64,000 nt of DNA from NCBI GenBank assembly GCA_903909815.1, contig CAIVXG010000085.1, forward strand, positions 1 to 64,000, in the 5' to 3' direction. The stretch's first letter is position 1, and every line of letters begins with the position of its first letter. This DNA comes from an uncultured beta proteobacterium. Lineage in GTDB: Bacteria; Pseudomonadota; Gammaproteobacteria; Burkholderiales; Burkholderiaceae_C. The notes under the pieces are model-generated. The model saw only the letters and a program-made list of their open reading frames with translations. It did no database searches and was not told the DNA's origin. Of the stretch, positions 8,977 to 18,800 are shown piece by piece. The translations under genes and the position numbers were made by a program.

Positions 8977-9120
8977 CATTGCGAGGCCGCAGGCCGCAGC
9001 AATCCATCTCGGCAAACCAGCAGAATGCATGGATTGCCACGCTACGCTCGCAACGATGAGTCCGGGGCCCATGGCCCGCAGGCTGCTTCGGCCGCCCGAA
9101 ACAGGCAATCGCAATGACGA
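8977..9120. repeat. REP-like intergenic repeat, copy A
   Basis: An imperfect inverted repeat made of CATTGCGAG and GCAATCCAT on the left, and ATGGATTGCC with CGCTCGCAACGATG on the right, then a further GGCAATCGCAATGACGA arm at 9105-9120. The outer ends TCATTGCG and CGCAATGA are complementary. A closely related unit lies at 14815-14902, with TGGATTGCC and CGCTCGCAACGATG identical. It occupies most of the 275-bp gap between the TPR gene and the anti-sigma gene, as expected for dispersed REP/MITE-like elements. Confidence 0.85.
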
Positions 9121-9172
9121 ACCCCTTGCGCCGAGCATTGTCGTGAATTACGGAATGATCGACAACAAACGA

Positions 9173-9385
9173 TCACGGCGCTGTGCCGGAGTCTTGCTCG
9201 CTGTAGTTGCGCCACTGTTTCATGGCCTGACGCAGTGTGAGAAGCTGACGTTCGAAGTCGGGACAGGCTTTGCAGGCCAGCAAATGAATGCGCAAGGCAA
9301 GACGGTCATTGATGGGCAGGGCGCGGTCTTCCCGCGCCACCAGCAGCGCAGCGGCCTCTTTGCAAGTACGCCACAAGGGAACCAT
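9173..9385 (-). CDS. Small zinc-finger anti-sigma factor (zf-HC2/ChrR-like)
   Basis: A 70-residue protein when started at the ATG at 9385, which overlaps the stop codon of the sigma gene by one base (TGATG). It carries the H-x3-C-x2-C zinc motif HLLACKAC, typical of ZAS-domain anti-sigma factors that bind and inactivate the neighbouring ECF sigma factor. It lacks the larger C-terminal cupin domain of full ChrR. Partnership with the sigma factor is inferred from overlap and motif. A longer in-frame start at 9430 exists but would run deep into the sigma gene. Confidence 0.8.
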   Translation of the reverse strand: MVPLWRTCKEAAALLVAREDRALPINDRLALRIHLLACKACPDFERQLLTLRQAMKQWRNYSEQDSGTAP

Positions 9386-9966
9386 CAGACATTCTCCGTT
9401 CGTTGGCCAAACCAGTTGAGTTCCAGGCATTCGCGCAAGCGCAAACGCGCCCGGTGCAACTGCACGTAGAGGTTGGTCGAAGTCAGATTCAGTTCCTTAC
9501 AGATTTCTTCGGACGACAGTTCCAGCCACTCGCGCATCAAGAAAACGCGCCCGAGCGCTACGGGCATCTTGTCGGTACAGGCCTCGAGTACCGCAAAGAA
9601 CTGGCGCGAGCTCAAGTCCTGCTCCGGGTTGCCCCAACTGGCCGGAGCCTGCGCGAAGTGGCCATCGGCCTTGAACATGAGCGAATCCAGTTCCTCCTGC
9701 CCATCCGAGTCGGGTGCGACGTCCAGCGAGACTTCGCGCGCGTTGTGCCGGAAGGTATCCAGCACCTTGTGTTTCAAGATGCCCACGAGCCAGGTCTTGA
9801 GCTGCGACTTGTTACCAAACGACTGCGGCTTGCTCAGGGCCGCGAGCAGGGTTTCGGACACCGCATCTTCGGCCCAGGCGTCATTGCGCAATTGCAGCCG
9901 CGCGAAGCGCAACAGGTAATTGCGGTGCTCGGCCAATTGGCTCTCTACAGACGCAGGGGCGTTCAT
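9385..9966 (-). CDS. ECF RNA polymerase sigma factor
   Basis: 193 residues, a group-4 sigma factor with region 2 (YLLRFARLQLRNDAWAEDAVSETLLAAL, then KTWLVGILKHKVLDTFR) and region 4 helix-turn-helix (LELSSEEICKELNLTSTNLYVQLHRARLRLRECL). It directs RNA polymerase to a special promoter set and is probably held inactive by the small zinc protein encoded next. Its ATG overlaps the TGA of the oxidoreductase gene (ATGA), so the three genes look translationally coupled. Sigma factors of this type are often linked to metal or oxidative stress; the signal here is unknown. Confidence 0.9.
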   Translation of the reverse strand: MNAPASVESQLAEHRNYLLRFARLQLRNDAWAEDAVSETLLAALSKPQSFGNKSQLKTWLVGILKHKVLDTFRHNAREVSLDVAPDSDGQEELDSLMFKADGHFAQAPASWGNPEQDLSSRQFFAVLEACTDKMPVALGRVFLMREWLELSSEEICKELNLTSTNLYVQLHRARLRLRECLELNWFGQRTENV

Positions 9967-12900
9967 GGCGCGAGTTTACTTTCAGCGCTCGGACCCTTGG
10001 TTGCAGCACGAAATGCCGTCATTGCTTCGTCCCATTGGCTGCGCGCCGCCAGCATGCTGCGTTCCTTCACGTGCCCAAAACCCTTGATTCTCTCAGTCAC
10101 CTGCGCTACCTGCAGCGCAACAGCGTGATTATGCGACCCCAAGGTGGCGAGGATTTCCTCGACGCTGTCCCGGTAATCGGTGATCAGGGCGCGCTCGCTT
10201 TGGCGCTCGCTGGTGAAGCCAAAAATATCCAGTGGCGTGCCGCGCAGTCCCTTGCCTGCCGCGAGCAGCTGGAAAACCCATCGCATGCCGGGACCGAACT
10301 TGCGTTTTTGCAGCTCGCCGCGCTCGTTGCGGCGGGCCAGCAGCGGTGGCGCGAGATGGTAGTGGACCTTGAAGTCGCCTTCAAACTGCGCCTCGATGCG
10401 CGCCAGGAAGGCTGGGTCCCGCTGCAGCCTTGCCACCTCGTATTCGTCCTTGTAGGCCATGAGCTTGAACAAGTTCTTGGCCACGGCCGTGGTGAGCGCG
10501 GTCTTGCCCAGTGCAGCTTCGGCGCCTTGCACACGCGCGATGAATTCCTGATAGCGGCGCGCGTAGGCGGCGTTCTGGTACTCGGACAGATACGCTGTTC
10601 GGCGTGCAATCACTTCGTCCAGCGGCGTGGCGCGCTGCCACTGCACCACCTTTTCGCCGCCGAGCAACGCCTGCACGGCCGCCCAGTCGTGGGCCGCATG
10701 GCGGCCCCACTCAAAGGCGGTCTTGTTTTGGGCCACCGCGACCGCGTTCAATTCGATCGCGCGCAGCAGCGATCCACGTTCTAGCGGCAGCCAGCCCTTT
10801 TGCCAGGCGTAGCCCAGCATCACCGGATTCGTGTACAGGCTGTCGCCCATGAGGCGCGTAGCCACGGCGTCGGCGTCGAAGGCGCTGACGCCGGATCCGG
10901 CCGCGCGCTCAATCTGAGCCACGCAGGCCGCGCTGGGGTCTTGCCAGTCGGCGTTCTTCACGAAAGCGGCCGTGGGCGTGGCGTGCGCGTTGAGTGCGAT
11001 GTGGGTGCGGCCCTCGCGCACCCGCATCAGGGTTTCGCTGCCCGCTGCCACCACCGGGTCGCAGGCCAGGATGAGGTCGGCGCTGGCCATGCCCACGCGC
11101 GTCGTGTGGATGTCTTGCTGCGCCGTGGCGATGAGCACGTGGCTCCAGGTGGCGCCGCCCTTTTGCGCAAGGCCCGCCGCGTCTTGCGTGACGATGCCTT
11201 TGCCTTCCAGGTGTGCCGCCATGCCCAGCAACTGGCCGATGGTGATGACGCCGGTACCGCCCACGCCTGCCACCACGATCCCCCAGATGCTTGGCGTCGT
11301 TCCTTCCAGCGCGGGAAGGTGCGGATCGGGCAGCGCGCCCAGGTCCAACGGCGAACGGGTCTGGCTTTGACGCTTTCTCAGCTTGCCGCCCTCGACTGTG
11401 ACGAAGCTCGGACAGAAGCCCTTGAGGCAGGAATAGTCCTTGTTGCAGCTGCTCTGGTTGATCTGGCGCTTGCGTCCGAACTCGGTCTCCAGCGGCTCCA
11501 CGCTCAGGCAATTGCTCTGCACGCTGCAGTCGCCGCAACCCTCGCACACGAGCTCGTTGATGACCACGCGCACGGCAGGGTCCACCAGCGTGCCGCGCTT
11601 GCGCCGGCGCCGCTTCTCGGTGGCGCAGGTCTGGTCGTAGATGATGACGGTTGTGCCCTTGATCTCCCGGAACTGGCGCTGGATGCGGTCGAGTTGGTCG
11701 CGGTGCTCGACTGCGATACCGGCAGGAAGATCGGTAACCTTGGCGTATTTTTCGGGCTCGTCGGTCACGATCGTGATCCTGGTCGCGCCTTCTGAGCGCA
11801 TGGACTGCGCGATCTGCAGTACCGAATGCCCTTCGGGGCGCTCGCCGATCTGCTGGCCGCCGGTCATGGCGACGGCGTCGTTGTAGAGGATCTTGTAGGT
11901 GATATTCACGCCCGACGCGATCGACTGGCGCACGGCCAGGATGCCGCTGTGGAAATAGGTGCCGTCGCCCAGGTTCGCGAACATATGCTGGTCGTGGCTG
12001 AAAGGCTGCTGGCCGACCCAGGGCACGCCTTCTCCACCCATCTGCGTGAAGCCCACGGTGGCGCGGTCCATCCAGATGCTCATGAAGTGGCAACCGATGC
12101 CGGCCATGGCGCGCGAGCCAACGGGTACGCGGGTGGAGGTGTTGTGCGGACAGCCCGAGCAGAACCAGGGCTGCCGATCCGCCTGCACTTCGATGGTTTT
12201 CAGCGCGCCCTCCTTGGCGTCCAGTAGCGCTAGATGGACATCAATGCGCGCCGTGGTGTCAGCGTCCAGGCCCAGCTTCTTCAGGCGCTGCGCGACGGCG
12301 CGCGCGATCAGCGCCGGCGACAGATCGGCATTCGCGCGCAGCAACGTGTTGGTACTGGGGTTGGGCTGCGACCACTCGCCGCCGCCGAACTCGCCGCTGC
12401 CGCCCACTTCGTTGAACTTGCCCAGCACGTTGGGGCGCACGTCGGCGCGCCAGTTGTAGAGCTCCTCCTTCAACTGGTATTCGATGATCTGGCGCTTCTC
12501 CTCTACCACCAGAATCTCCTGCAATCCGGTGGCGAACTCGCGCGTGAGTTGCGCTTCCAGCGGCCACACCACGCCTACCTTGTGCACGCGAATGCCGATG
12601 CGCCGGCAGGTGGCATCGTCAAGCCCCAGGTCGAGCAGCGCCTGTCGTGTGTCGTTGTAGGCCTTGCCGCTCGCGATCAGTCCAAAACGGTCGTTGGGTC
12701 CTTCAATCGCGTTGTAGTTGAGGCGGTTCGCGCGTATGTAGGCGAGCGCCGCGTACCACTTGGTGTCGAACAACCGCGCCTCCTGCACCAGCGCCGAGTC
12801 GGGCCAGCGGATGTGCACGCCGCCCGGTGGCATGTCGAAGTCCGGCAGCACGATCTGCACGCGCTGGGGGTCGATGATGGCGCTGGCACTCGATTCCACG

Positions 12901-13550
12901 ATTTCTTGGATCGTCTTCATGCCGGCCCAGACGCCGGAAAAGCGGCTCATGGCGATGGCATGCACGCCCAGATCCAGAATCTCCTGCACTGATGCAGGGA
13001 AGAACACCGGCAGGCCGCAGGCCTTGAAGATGTGGTCGCTCTGGTGCGCTGCGGTCGAGCTCTTGGCCACATGGTCATCGCCCGCCACCGCGATGACGCC
13101 GCCCCAGGGGGTGGTGCCGGCCATGTTGGCGTGCTTGAATACGTCCGAGCAACGGTCCACGCCCGGGCCTTTGCCATACCAGATGCCAAACACACCGTCG
13201 AACTTGTTGCTGCCCGGCGGCGCAAAGCCGAGTTGCTGCGTGCCCCACAAGGCGGTGGCGGCGAGCTCCTCATTCACGCCCGGCTGGAACACGATGTTTT
13301 GCGCCTTGAGGTAGGGCGCGGCCTTTTGCAGCGCCTGGTCGTAGCCGCCCAGCGGAGAGCCGCGGTAGCCGCTGATAAAGCCCGCCGTGTTCTTGCCCAC
13401 GAGCGCATCGCGCTGGCGCTGCAGCATCGGCAGCTTCACCAGCGCCTGCACGCCGCTCATGAAGGCGCGGCCGTGATCCAGCGAATATTTGTCGTCCAGC
13501 GTGACAGTTTCCAGGGCTTGGCGAACGGACTCGGGCAGCGCAGCATTCAT
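9963..13550 (-). CDS. Indolepyruvate ferredoxin oxidoreductase, fused alpha/beta type
   Basis: A large single-chain thiamine-diphosphate enzyme of the 2-oxoacid:ferredoxin oxidoreductase family (1195 residues from the ATG at 13550) that oxidatively decarboxylates aryl-pyruvates or related 2-oxoacids to acyl-CoA. N-terminal pyrimidine-binding part with GFISGYRGSPLGGYD, ThDP region around CPHNTSTRVPVGSRAMAGIGC, a Cys-rich Fe-S segment (CEGCGDC...NCLSVE...CNKDYSCLKGFCPSF), then the gamma-type domain VAGVGGTGVITIGQLLGMAAH. A longer frame upstream to 13742 has no matching homology. The downstream sigma factor overlaps it by 4 nt. True substrate range is not visible. Confidence 0.9.
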   Translation of the reverse strand: MNAALPESVRQALETVTLDDKYSLDHGRAFMSGVQALVKLPMLQRQRDALVGKNTAGFISGYRGSPLGGYDQALQKAAPYLKAQNIVFQPGVNEELAATALWGTQQLGFAPPGSNKFDGVFGIWYGKGPGVDRCSDVFKHANMAGTTPWGGVIAVAGDDHVAKSSTAAHQSDHIFKACGLPVFFPASVQEILDLGVHAIAMSRFSGVWAGMKTIQEIVESSASAIIDPQRVQIVLPDFDMPPGGVHIRWPDSALVQEARLFDTKWYAALAYIRANRLNYNAIEGPNDRFGLIASGKAYNDTRQALLDLGLDDATCRRIGIRVHKVGVVWPLEAQLTREFATGLQEILVVEEKRQIIEYQLKEELYNWRADVRPNVLGKFNEVGGSGEFGGGEWSQPNPSTNTLLRANADLSPALIARAVAQRLKKLGLDADTTARIDVHLALLDAKEGALKTIEVQADRQPWFCSGCPHNTSTRVPVGSRAMAGIGCHFMSIWMDRATVGFTQMGGEGVPWVGQQPFSHDQHMFANLGDGTYFHSGILAVRQSIASGVNITYKILYNDAVAMTGGQQIGERPEGHSVLQIAQSMRSEGATRITIVTDEPEKYAKVTDLPAGIAVEHRDQLDRIQRQFREIKGTTVIIYDQTCATEKRRRRKRGTLVDPAVRVVINELVCEGCGDCSVQSNCLSVEPLETEFGRKRQINQSSCNKDYSCLKGFCPSFVTVEGGKLRKRQSQTRSPLDLGALPDPHLPALEGTTPSIWGIVVAGVGGTGVITIGQLLGMAAHLEGKGIVTQDAAGLAQKGGATWSHVLIATAQQDIHTTRVGMASADLILACDPVVAAGSETLMRVREGRTHIALNAHATPTAAFVKNADWQDPSAACVAQIERAAGSGVSAFDADAVATRLMGDSLYTNPVMLGYAWQKGWLPLERGSLLRAIELNAVAVAQNKTAFEWGRHAAHDWAAVQALLGGEKVVQWQRATPLDEVIARRTAYLSEYQNAAYARRYQEFIARVQGAEAALGKTALTTAVAKNLFKLMAYKDEYEVARLQRDPAFLARIEAQFEGDFKVHYHLAPPLLARRNERGELQKRKFGPGMRWVFQLLAAGKGLRGTPLDIFGFTSERQSERALITDYRDSVEEILATLGSHNHAVALQVAQVTERIKGFGHVKERSMLAARSQWDEAMTAFRAATKGPSAESKLAP

Positions 13551-13671
13551 CGTGGGTGTCTCCGAAGAAAGTAGGGATCCTGCCTTGTGGGCGGAAAGGT
13601 TTCGCGGGCCATCCAACCAGGTCGGTCGGCGCCCGCCGGGGCAGTATGCCCGAACTGCGCCGCGCTGCCAG

Positions 13672-14820
13672 CTAGCGCGGCCACAGCACCCAGAGTTGCA
13701 GCGGCTGTTTGAGCCGGCCTGCGAACTCACCCGCTTGCGCACCCCAGCCGGCGAAGTAGTCGACGCGCAGCGCGCCGCTGATGGCCGAACCCGTGTCCTG
13801 CGCCAGTACCAGCTTTTGCAGGTTCGAGACCGGCCCCGGCGACGCGAGCCAGACCGGTGTGCCGTAGGGAATGCTTAGCGGGTCCACGGCAATGGAGCGG
13901 CCCGGCGTAAGCGCCACGCCCTGCGCGCCATTCGGGCCCGAGGCGGCGTCTTGCTCGCTCAAGACCTGCTCACGGAAAAACACCACGCGCGGGTTGCTCC
14001 ACAGCAGCTCCTGCTGGCGCTGCGGGTTCTGCGTCAGCCACAGGCGGATGCCGGGCCAGGACGCGTCCGTGAGCGCGTGCTGCTCCAGCAGCCAGCGCCC
14101 CGGGCTTTGGTAAGGCTGGTTGTTGCTGCCCGCAAAAGACAGGCGCAACCAGCGTTGGCTGCCATCGGGCTCTTGCACGCGCACGCGCCCGGAACCCTGC
14201 AACTGCAGCACCAGCGTTTCCAGCGGATCGGCAACCCATAGCAGCTCGTGCCCGCGCAGCGCGGCGCGGGCTTCAGGCAGGGTGTCGAACTGCTGGCGCG
14301 TATACCAGGGCTTGGCCGACTTGAGTGCGGCACTGGCCTGAACGGGAAGTGAGTAGAGGGCAAAGTTGAAGCCTTCTCGCTGCTGGCGTGAGGCTTGGAT
14401 CTGCGGCTCGTAATAGCCGGTGAGCAAGCCTTGTGGCTCGCCCTGCAGCGCTTGCACGCGATAGGGCTGCAGGTGTGTGCGCATCCATTCGCGTTGCTCC
14501 TGTGCCGTGCCCAGGCTCAGCAGCCGGATTTCACCGCACAGCGTGGCAAAGGTCGGCCCGGGCCGCTCGCAGCTCTTGAGCCATGCGTTCCAGGCTTCGT
14601 GCAGCGCATCGCTCTCAAAGCCTGGCAAATCGGACCAGTTTGCCAGGGTCCAGCGACTGCCGGGGTGGGCCTGCGTGACCAGCATGTCGTTAGCGCTGGC
14701 GCGGGGTGCCGGCCTTGGCCCGCTCGAGCAGGCTGCCAGCGTGAGCAGCGCCGTCGTCATTGCGAGTCGCCGGTATCCGGCCGTTACCGCACGCAGTCGA
14801 TGAACCCCCAGATTCGTCAT
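13672..14820 (-). CDS. mltA: Membrane-bound lytic murein transglycosylase A
   Basis: Outer-membrane lipoprotein that cleaves peptidoglycan glycan strands with formation of 1,6-anhydro-MurNAc. The lipobox LTLAAC is followed by the MltA domain (LTGYYEPQIQ) and the C-terminal 3D domain with SIAVDPLSIPYGTPVWL and QDTGSAISGALRVDYF, including the catalytic Asp region. Two starts are possible: ATG at 14820, giving a positively charged leader before the lipobox, or ATG at 14760, leaving almost no n-region. Both ATGs sit in copies of the REP-like sequence GCAATGACGA. I chose 14820 for its better signal peptide; the frame itself is open to 14976 through the repeat. Confidence 0.88.
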   Translation of the reverse strand: MTNLGVHRLRAVTAGYRRLAMTTALLTLAACSSGPRPAPRASANDMLVTQAHPGSRWTLANWSDLPGFESDALHEAWNAWLKSCERPGPTFATLCGEIRLLSLGTAQEQREWMRTHLQPYRVQALQGEPQGLLTGYYEPQIQASRQQREGFNFALYSLPVQASAALKSAKPWYTRQQFDTLPEARAALRGHELLWVADPLETLVLQLQGSGRVRVQEPDGSQRWLRLSFAGSNNQPYQSPGRWLLEQHALTDASWPGIRLWLTQNPQRQQELLWSNPRVVFFREQVLSEQDAASGPNGAQGVALTPGRSIAVDPLSIPYGTPVWLASPGPVSNLQKLVLAQDTGSAISGALRVDYFAGWGAQAGEFAGRLKQPLQLWVLWPR

Positions 14821-14902
14821 TGCAAGGAGCTTCAGCAACGCGGCAATCCAGGAGTACCACCGGTTTGCCCGCATGGATTGCCGCGCTGCGCTCGCAACGA
14901 TG
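14752..14902. repeat. REP-like repeat, copy B, overlapping the 5' end of mltA
   Basis: The main unit 14815-14902 contains CGTCATTGCAAGG, GCGGCAATCCA, then TGGATTGCCGCGCTGCGCTCGCAACGATG, matching copy A near 9.0 kb in both arms. A further partial arm CGTCGTCATTGCGAG lies at 14752-14767. On the minus strand the ends read GCAATGACGA, and those ATGs are the two candidate mltA start codons. The repeat translates in frame with mltA, which makes that gene's 5' end look artificially long. Confidence 0.85.
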
Positions 14903-15022
14903 TCTGGTCTTTGCCGCTGTTTGGCAGGGCTGTTGATGCAAAAGAGCGAAGCGAAGCGACACGGCGGTCGCAACAAAAAACGGTACGGGTGGGTACTACG
15001 GAGTCGTTCATAGACCTGCGCT

Positions 15023-15838
15023 TCACAGAACTCTGTGCTCCAGCGCCGGCAGCTGTCGCCGGCAAGACTGAATGCGCTTGATGTCCAGCTCGCCCATGAT
15101 CAGCCCCTCGCCTTGGGGCAGGCTGTGCAGCACTTCACCCCACGGGTCCACCAGCATCGAATGGCCCCAGGTGCGTCGGCCGTTGTCGTGGGTGCCGCCC
15201 TGGGCCGCGGCCAGCACATAGGACAGGTTCTCGACCGCGCGGGCTCGTAGCAGCAGCTCCCAATGGGCCTGACCCGTGGTGTAGGTGAACGCGCTGGGCA
15301 CCAGCAAAAGGTCCGCACCCAGCGCGGCATAGGCCCGGTACAACTCGGGAAAACGCAGGTCGTAGCACACGCTCAAACCCAGACGCCAGCGGTGTCCGTC
15401 GCGCGACGGCAGATCAAACGTGACGGGCGCGCTGCCGGCCTGAAGCACGCGCGCTTCGTCGTAACGTTCGGCACCGTTGTCGAAGCGGAACAGATGGATC
15501 TTGTCGTAGCGCGCCACGCATTCGCCGCTGGGCGCGTAGACCAGACTGGCGTTGCACACGCGCTGGGGGTCCTTCGTCGCCAGCGGCAGCGTGCCGCCGA
15601 CAATCCACAGATTCAGATCTCGCGCCGCATCACTCAGAAAGCTCTGGATGCTGCCGCTGCCCCAGGCCTCCTGCAAGCCCAGCTTGTCGGTGTCGCGTTG
15701 GCCCATGAGGCAAAAATACTCCGGAAGCAGCGCCAATTCGGCACCCGCTGCCGCCGCCTGCTCCAGCAGCGCGCGCGCCATAGCTAGGTTCGCGGTGCAG
15801 TTTGAACCCGACACCATCTGGAGTGAGGAAATCTTCAT
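15023..15838 (-). CDS. Carbon-nitrogen hydrolase, Nit1/Nit2-like amidase
   Basis: A 271-residue nitrilase-superfamily enzyme with the Glu-Lys-Cys triad visible: Glu in LLPEYFCLMG, Lys in YDKIHLF and the nucleophilic Cys in SVCYDLRFPELYR. Nit-type members hydrolyse deaminated glutathione or 2-oxoglutaramate-like amides; the exact substrate is not readable. The ATG at 15838 overlaps the stop of yhdP (ATGA), so the two are coupled. This yhdP-nitrilase order is common in betaproteobacteria. Confidence 0.9.
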   Translation of the reverse strand: MKISSLQMVSGSNCTANLAMARALLEQAAAAGAELALLPEYFCLMGQRDTDKLGLQEAWGSGSIQSFLSDAARDLNLWIVGGTLPLATKDPQRVCNASLVYAPSGECVARYDKIHLFRFDNGAERYDEARVLQAGSAPVTFDLPSRDGHRWRLGLSVCYDLRFPELYRAYAALGADLLLVPSAFTYTTGQAHWELLLRARAVENLSYVLAAAQGGTHDNGRRTWGHSMLVDPWGEVLHSLPQGEGLIMGELDIKRIQSCRRQLPALEHRVL

Positions 15839-18800
15839 GGTTTCGCCGCCGGTAGGGTATTGGGCTTGGCCGGATTGTGTTCGACCTGGGTGTACTTGGG
15901 GTCGCTCCAACTGCCGTTGACGTGAATCTCGTGCGTGGCCGCCTCCATCAACGGCTTGCGCAAAAACAGTTGCGTCAGGAAGCTGCCGATGCCCAAAGCG
16001 GGATTGATGAGGGCATACGCCAGTGACGCTGCTCCAGCATTGATTTCGGGGATCACCACCACCTTGAGATCCAGATTTTCGCGCGCGATGTCAGTCTGAC
16101 CTTCCATCAGCACGACGGCATTCACGCCCTTCATCTGCAGGTTGTTGGTGCGCGCGATACCGTTTTCAATCTGCATGTCACCACGCACGAAGTCAAAAGC
16201 AAAACCGCTGCTGAATACATCGCGAAAATCCAGGGTCAGTCGCTGTGCCAGGGACTGCAGACTGAGCACGCTCAAGAGCTTTGCGGCACCGATATCCGGT
16301 GTTCTGAGAAATTGGCCCGTCTCCACGTTCACATTGAATTTTCCCGCCATGCTGGCGTAATCCCAGGTGATTGGGGAGCCGAGCCATGACACCTGGCCTT
16401 CAAGTTTGCCTTTGCCGCGGCTGAGCGCATCCTTCATTCCAAGTCGGCTCAACAGGCCACCGGCATCGGCGACGTCGAGCTTGAAGTTCAGCACGGTGCG
16501 CCGCCGCTCTGCCTGCCCGGCGGCACTGCCCAGTGCGGCCCAATTGCCATTGGAAGTCAGACTGGCTTCGGAGTTGCTGATGTTGAATTTGTTAAGACGC
16601 CACTCGCGCACGCCGGTGTCGCGCGTCATGAAGCCGGCTCCGCGATTGACGGCGTCGATCTCGACGCGGCCCAGCTTCTTGCCGCGCAGTTCAAAGTCAT
16701 CCACCACGATGTCGACCGCGGGTATCGCCAGAGGCTGTTCGTCCAGCAGTGTTTCCACCTGTTTCACGTTGCTAGGCGCGATCTTCACTTGTGCCAGTCG
16801 CGCATAGACTCGGCCCGCGTTGATGCCGCTTGGCTGGCGGTATTCCAGGTAGCCGCCCAGTTCGTCCGCCTGCAGGTTGGCGCGCCAGTTCAAGCCGTCA
16901 CGCGAACCTCCGGCCACGACGTGGTTGAGTTGGTAGGCGCCATAGTTGAGCTCGTGCGCCCGTATCGCCATGGAGGTGGGTAGGTAGCTCTGCGCGGCAT
17001 CGTTGCTGGTCACGCGCGAGCGCGCAGCGGTGCCTGATGCTGGTTTGGCGGGCGTGCCGGTGACGCGGTTCAACACCGTATTCCAGGCGTCCAGATCGAC
17101 GTTGGTGAGGTTGATGTTAGCGAGCACGCCTTCGGCGGGCATGGGCGCGGACTCGCCCGCAAGGAGCCCGACGGCGATGCTGCCGCGCAGCACACGTGGA
17201 TCGGAACCGAGCACGTCACGCACATAGCTGGCGGTGGCTAGCCGACCCCATTCCAGGGTCAATTGATCCTGCAGCAGGGCAGGCTCCACCGCCCTGGAAT
17301 TGGGCAAGAGCACATTCTCGTAGCGAAACGGCAGCGCCGCATCGGCGGCCTTGTTCAGCGGCGCGGGCAAGCCCGTGGAAAACCCTTGCAAGTTGCTGGC
17401 GATGCTGAGTTCTGGTGTACCCTGGCGCACACCAAAAGTGGCGCTATAGGGGGTGCTGCCACTGGCGTTTTGCGCCAGTTTCGCAATAAAGCCCAGCTCG
17501 CGCGCCCCCCTCAGTCCTTCAGCTGTGACTACGCCCTGGGCGCGCAGCAGCAGCAGGTTCTCGCTCTTTCCCGACGCCATGACGGTCGGCCTCATGCCGC
17601 CATCGATGCGACTGTCGCCACCCAGCATGCGGGTCTGCGCCCCCACCAGAGTGAAGCCACTTTCGGTGTAGTTGATGACGCCTCGTGTGCGCGCCAACAC
17701 CGGGCTGTCGGGCGTGAACTGCAGGTCGTTTGCTGCCAGCGTCACGCTGCCCTGGACCTTGGACTTGTCCGGGTTCTGCAAGGGCACCACCAGGTGCAAG
17801 TGGTAGTCGGCCACGCCGCTGCCCACGGCCGGATCCAGCGCATGGCCCAACATCGCGCTTAGGGGCGAGCTGGACAGAATGCGCAGGACTTCCTGCACTG
17901 GCCCTTTGCCGTCGGTGCTCACGGTGAGCGTGGGTGTGCGCCCCAGATCCGGGATTTGCGCTTCGGCTTTGAACAGCGACAGCCCGGGCGCCTGCAACGC
18001 ACTCGCACTGGCTCCCTTGATCTGCAGTGTGGCCCGGTCGAAAATGAGTTCGCCATTCAACTGGGTCAGCGTCGGCCACGGCGGCTCGTCCTTAGTCTGC
18101 AAGGACTTCGGGATAAAGGCCAGGCTGACATTCTGGAGCTGCGTGGAAATGTGGAACTCACCCAGTTTGGAATTGGTGAATGGCATGTCCGCCAAGTCGC
18201 CCCTGACCAGGAACTTGGCGCCAGTGGCCTTGCCTTGCAACACCGCGTGATGCACGTAGTCACGCATCGACGCTGGCAGCGCCAGCGGCAAATAGCGGTA
18301 GACGCGGGCGGCCTCGCCCCGGCTCAGGCTGCCCTGCAGGTCGAGCACGCCGGGAAAGCGTGAATGCGCGCTGGATTTGGCCGGATCGGCGCTGTGCCAC
18401 TGCGCCTGCAACTCGCCCTGTGCATCGGCGCTGGAAAACTTCAGGTTCGCCAGTTGCAGCGCCAGATGCTCGCCCTCGATCTGCCATTTGGCGTCGGTCA
18501 CGAGTTGGTCCAGCGCCAGCGCAGGCTCTTCAAATATCCCTGGGAACTCCATGCCGCCTTGCTGCACCGAGATGTGCGCCTTGCCTCCGGCCTGGGTCAT
18601 TTCAAAATCCACGCTGGCGCCGTGCACGCCGGGCGAGCCAGGCTGCACCACGGTGCCCACGTTGGTGGCCGGGCGCGCCGCAATTTCCAGTCCGCTCACC
18701 AGGCCGCTGGCGCTGTAGTTGCCCAACGCATTAGGCTGCCCTTGCCAATGCGCCTGGACGCGCTCGACCTTGCCTTTGGGCTGGTAGGCCAGCAGCGCCG

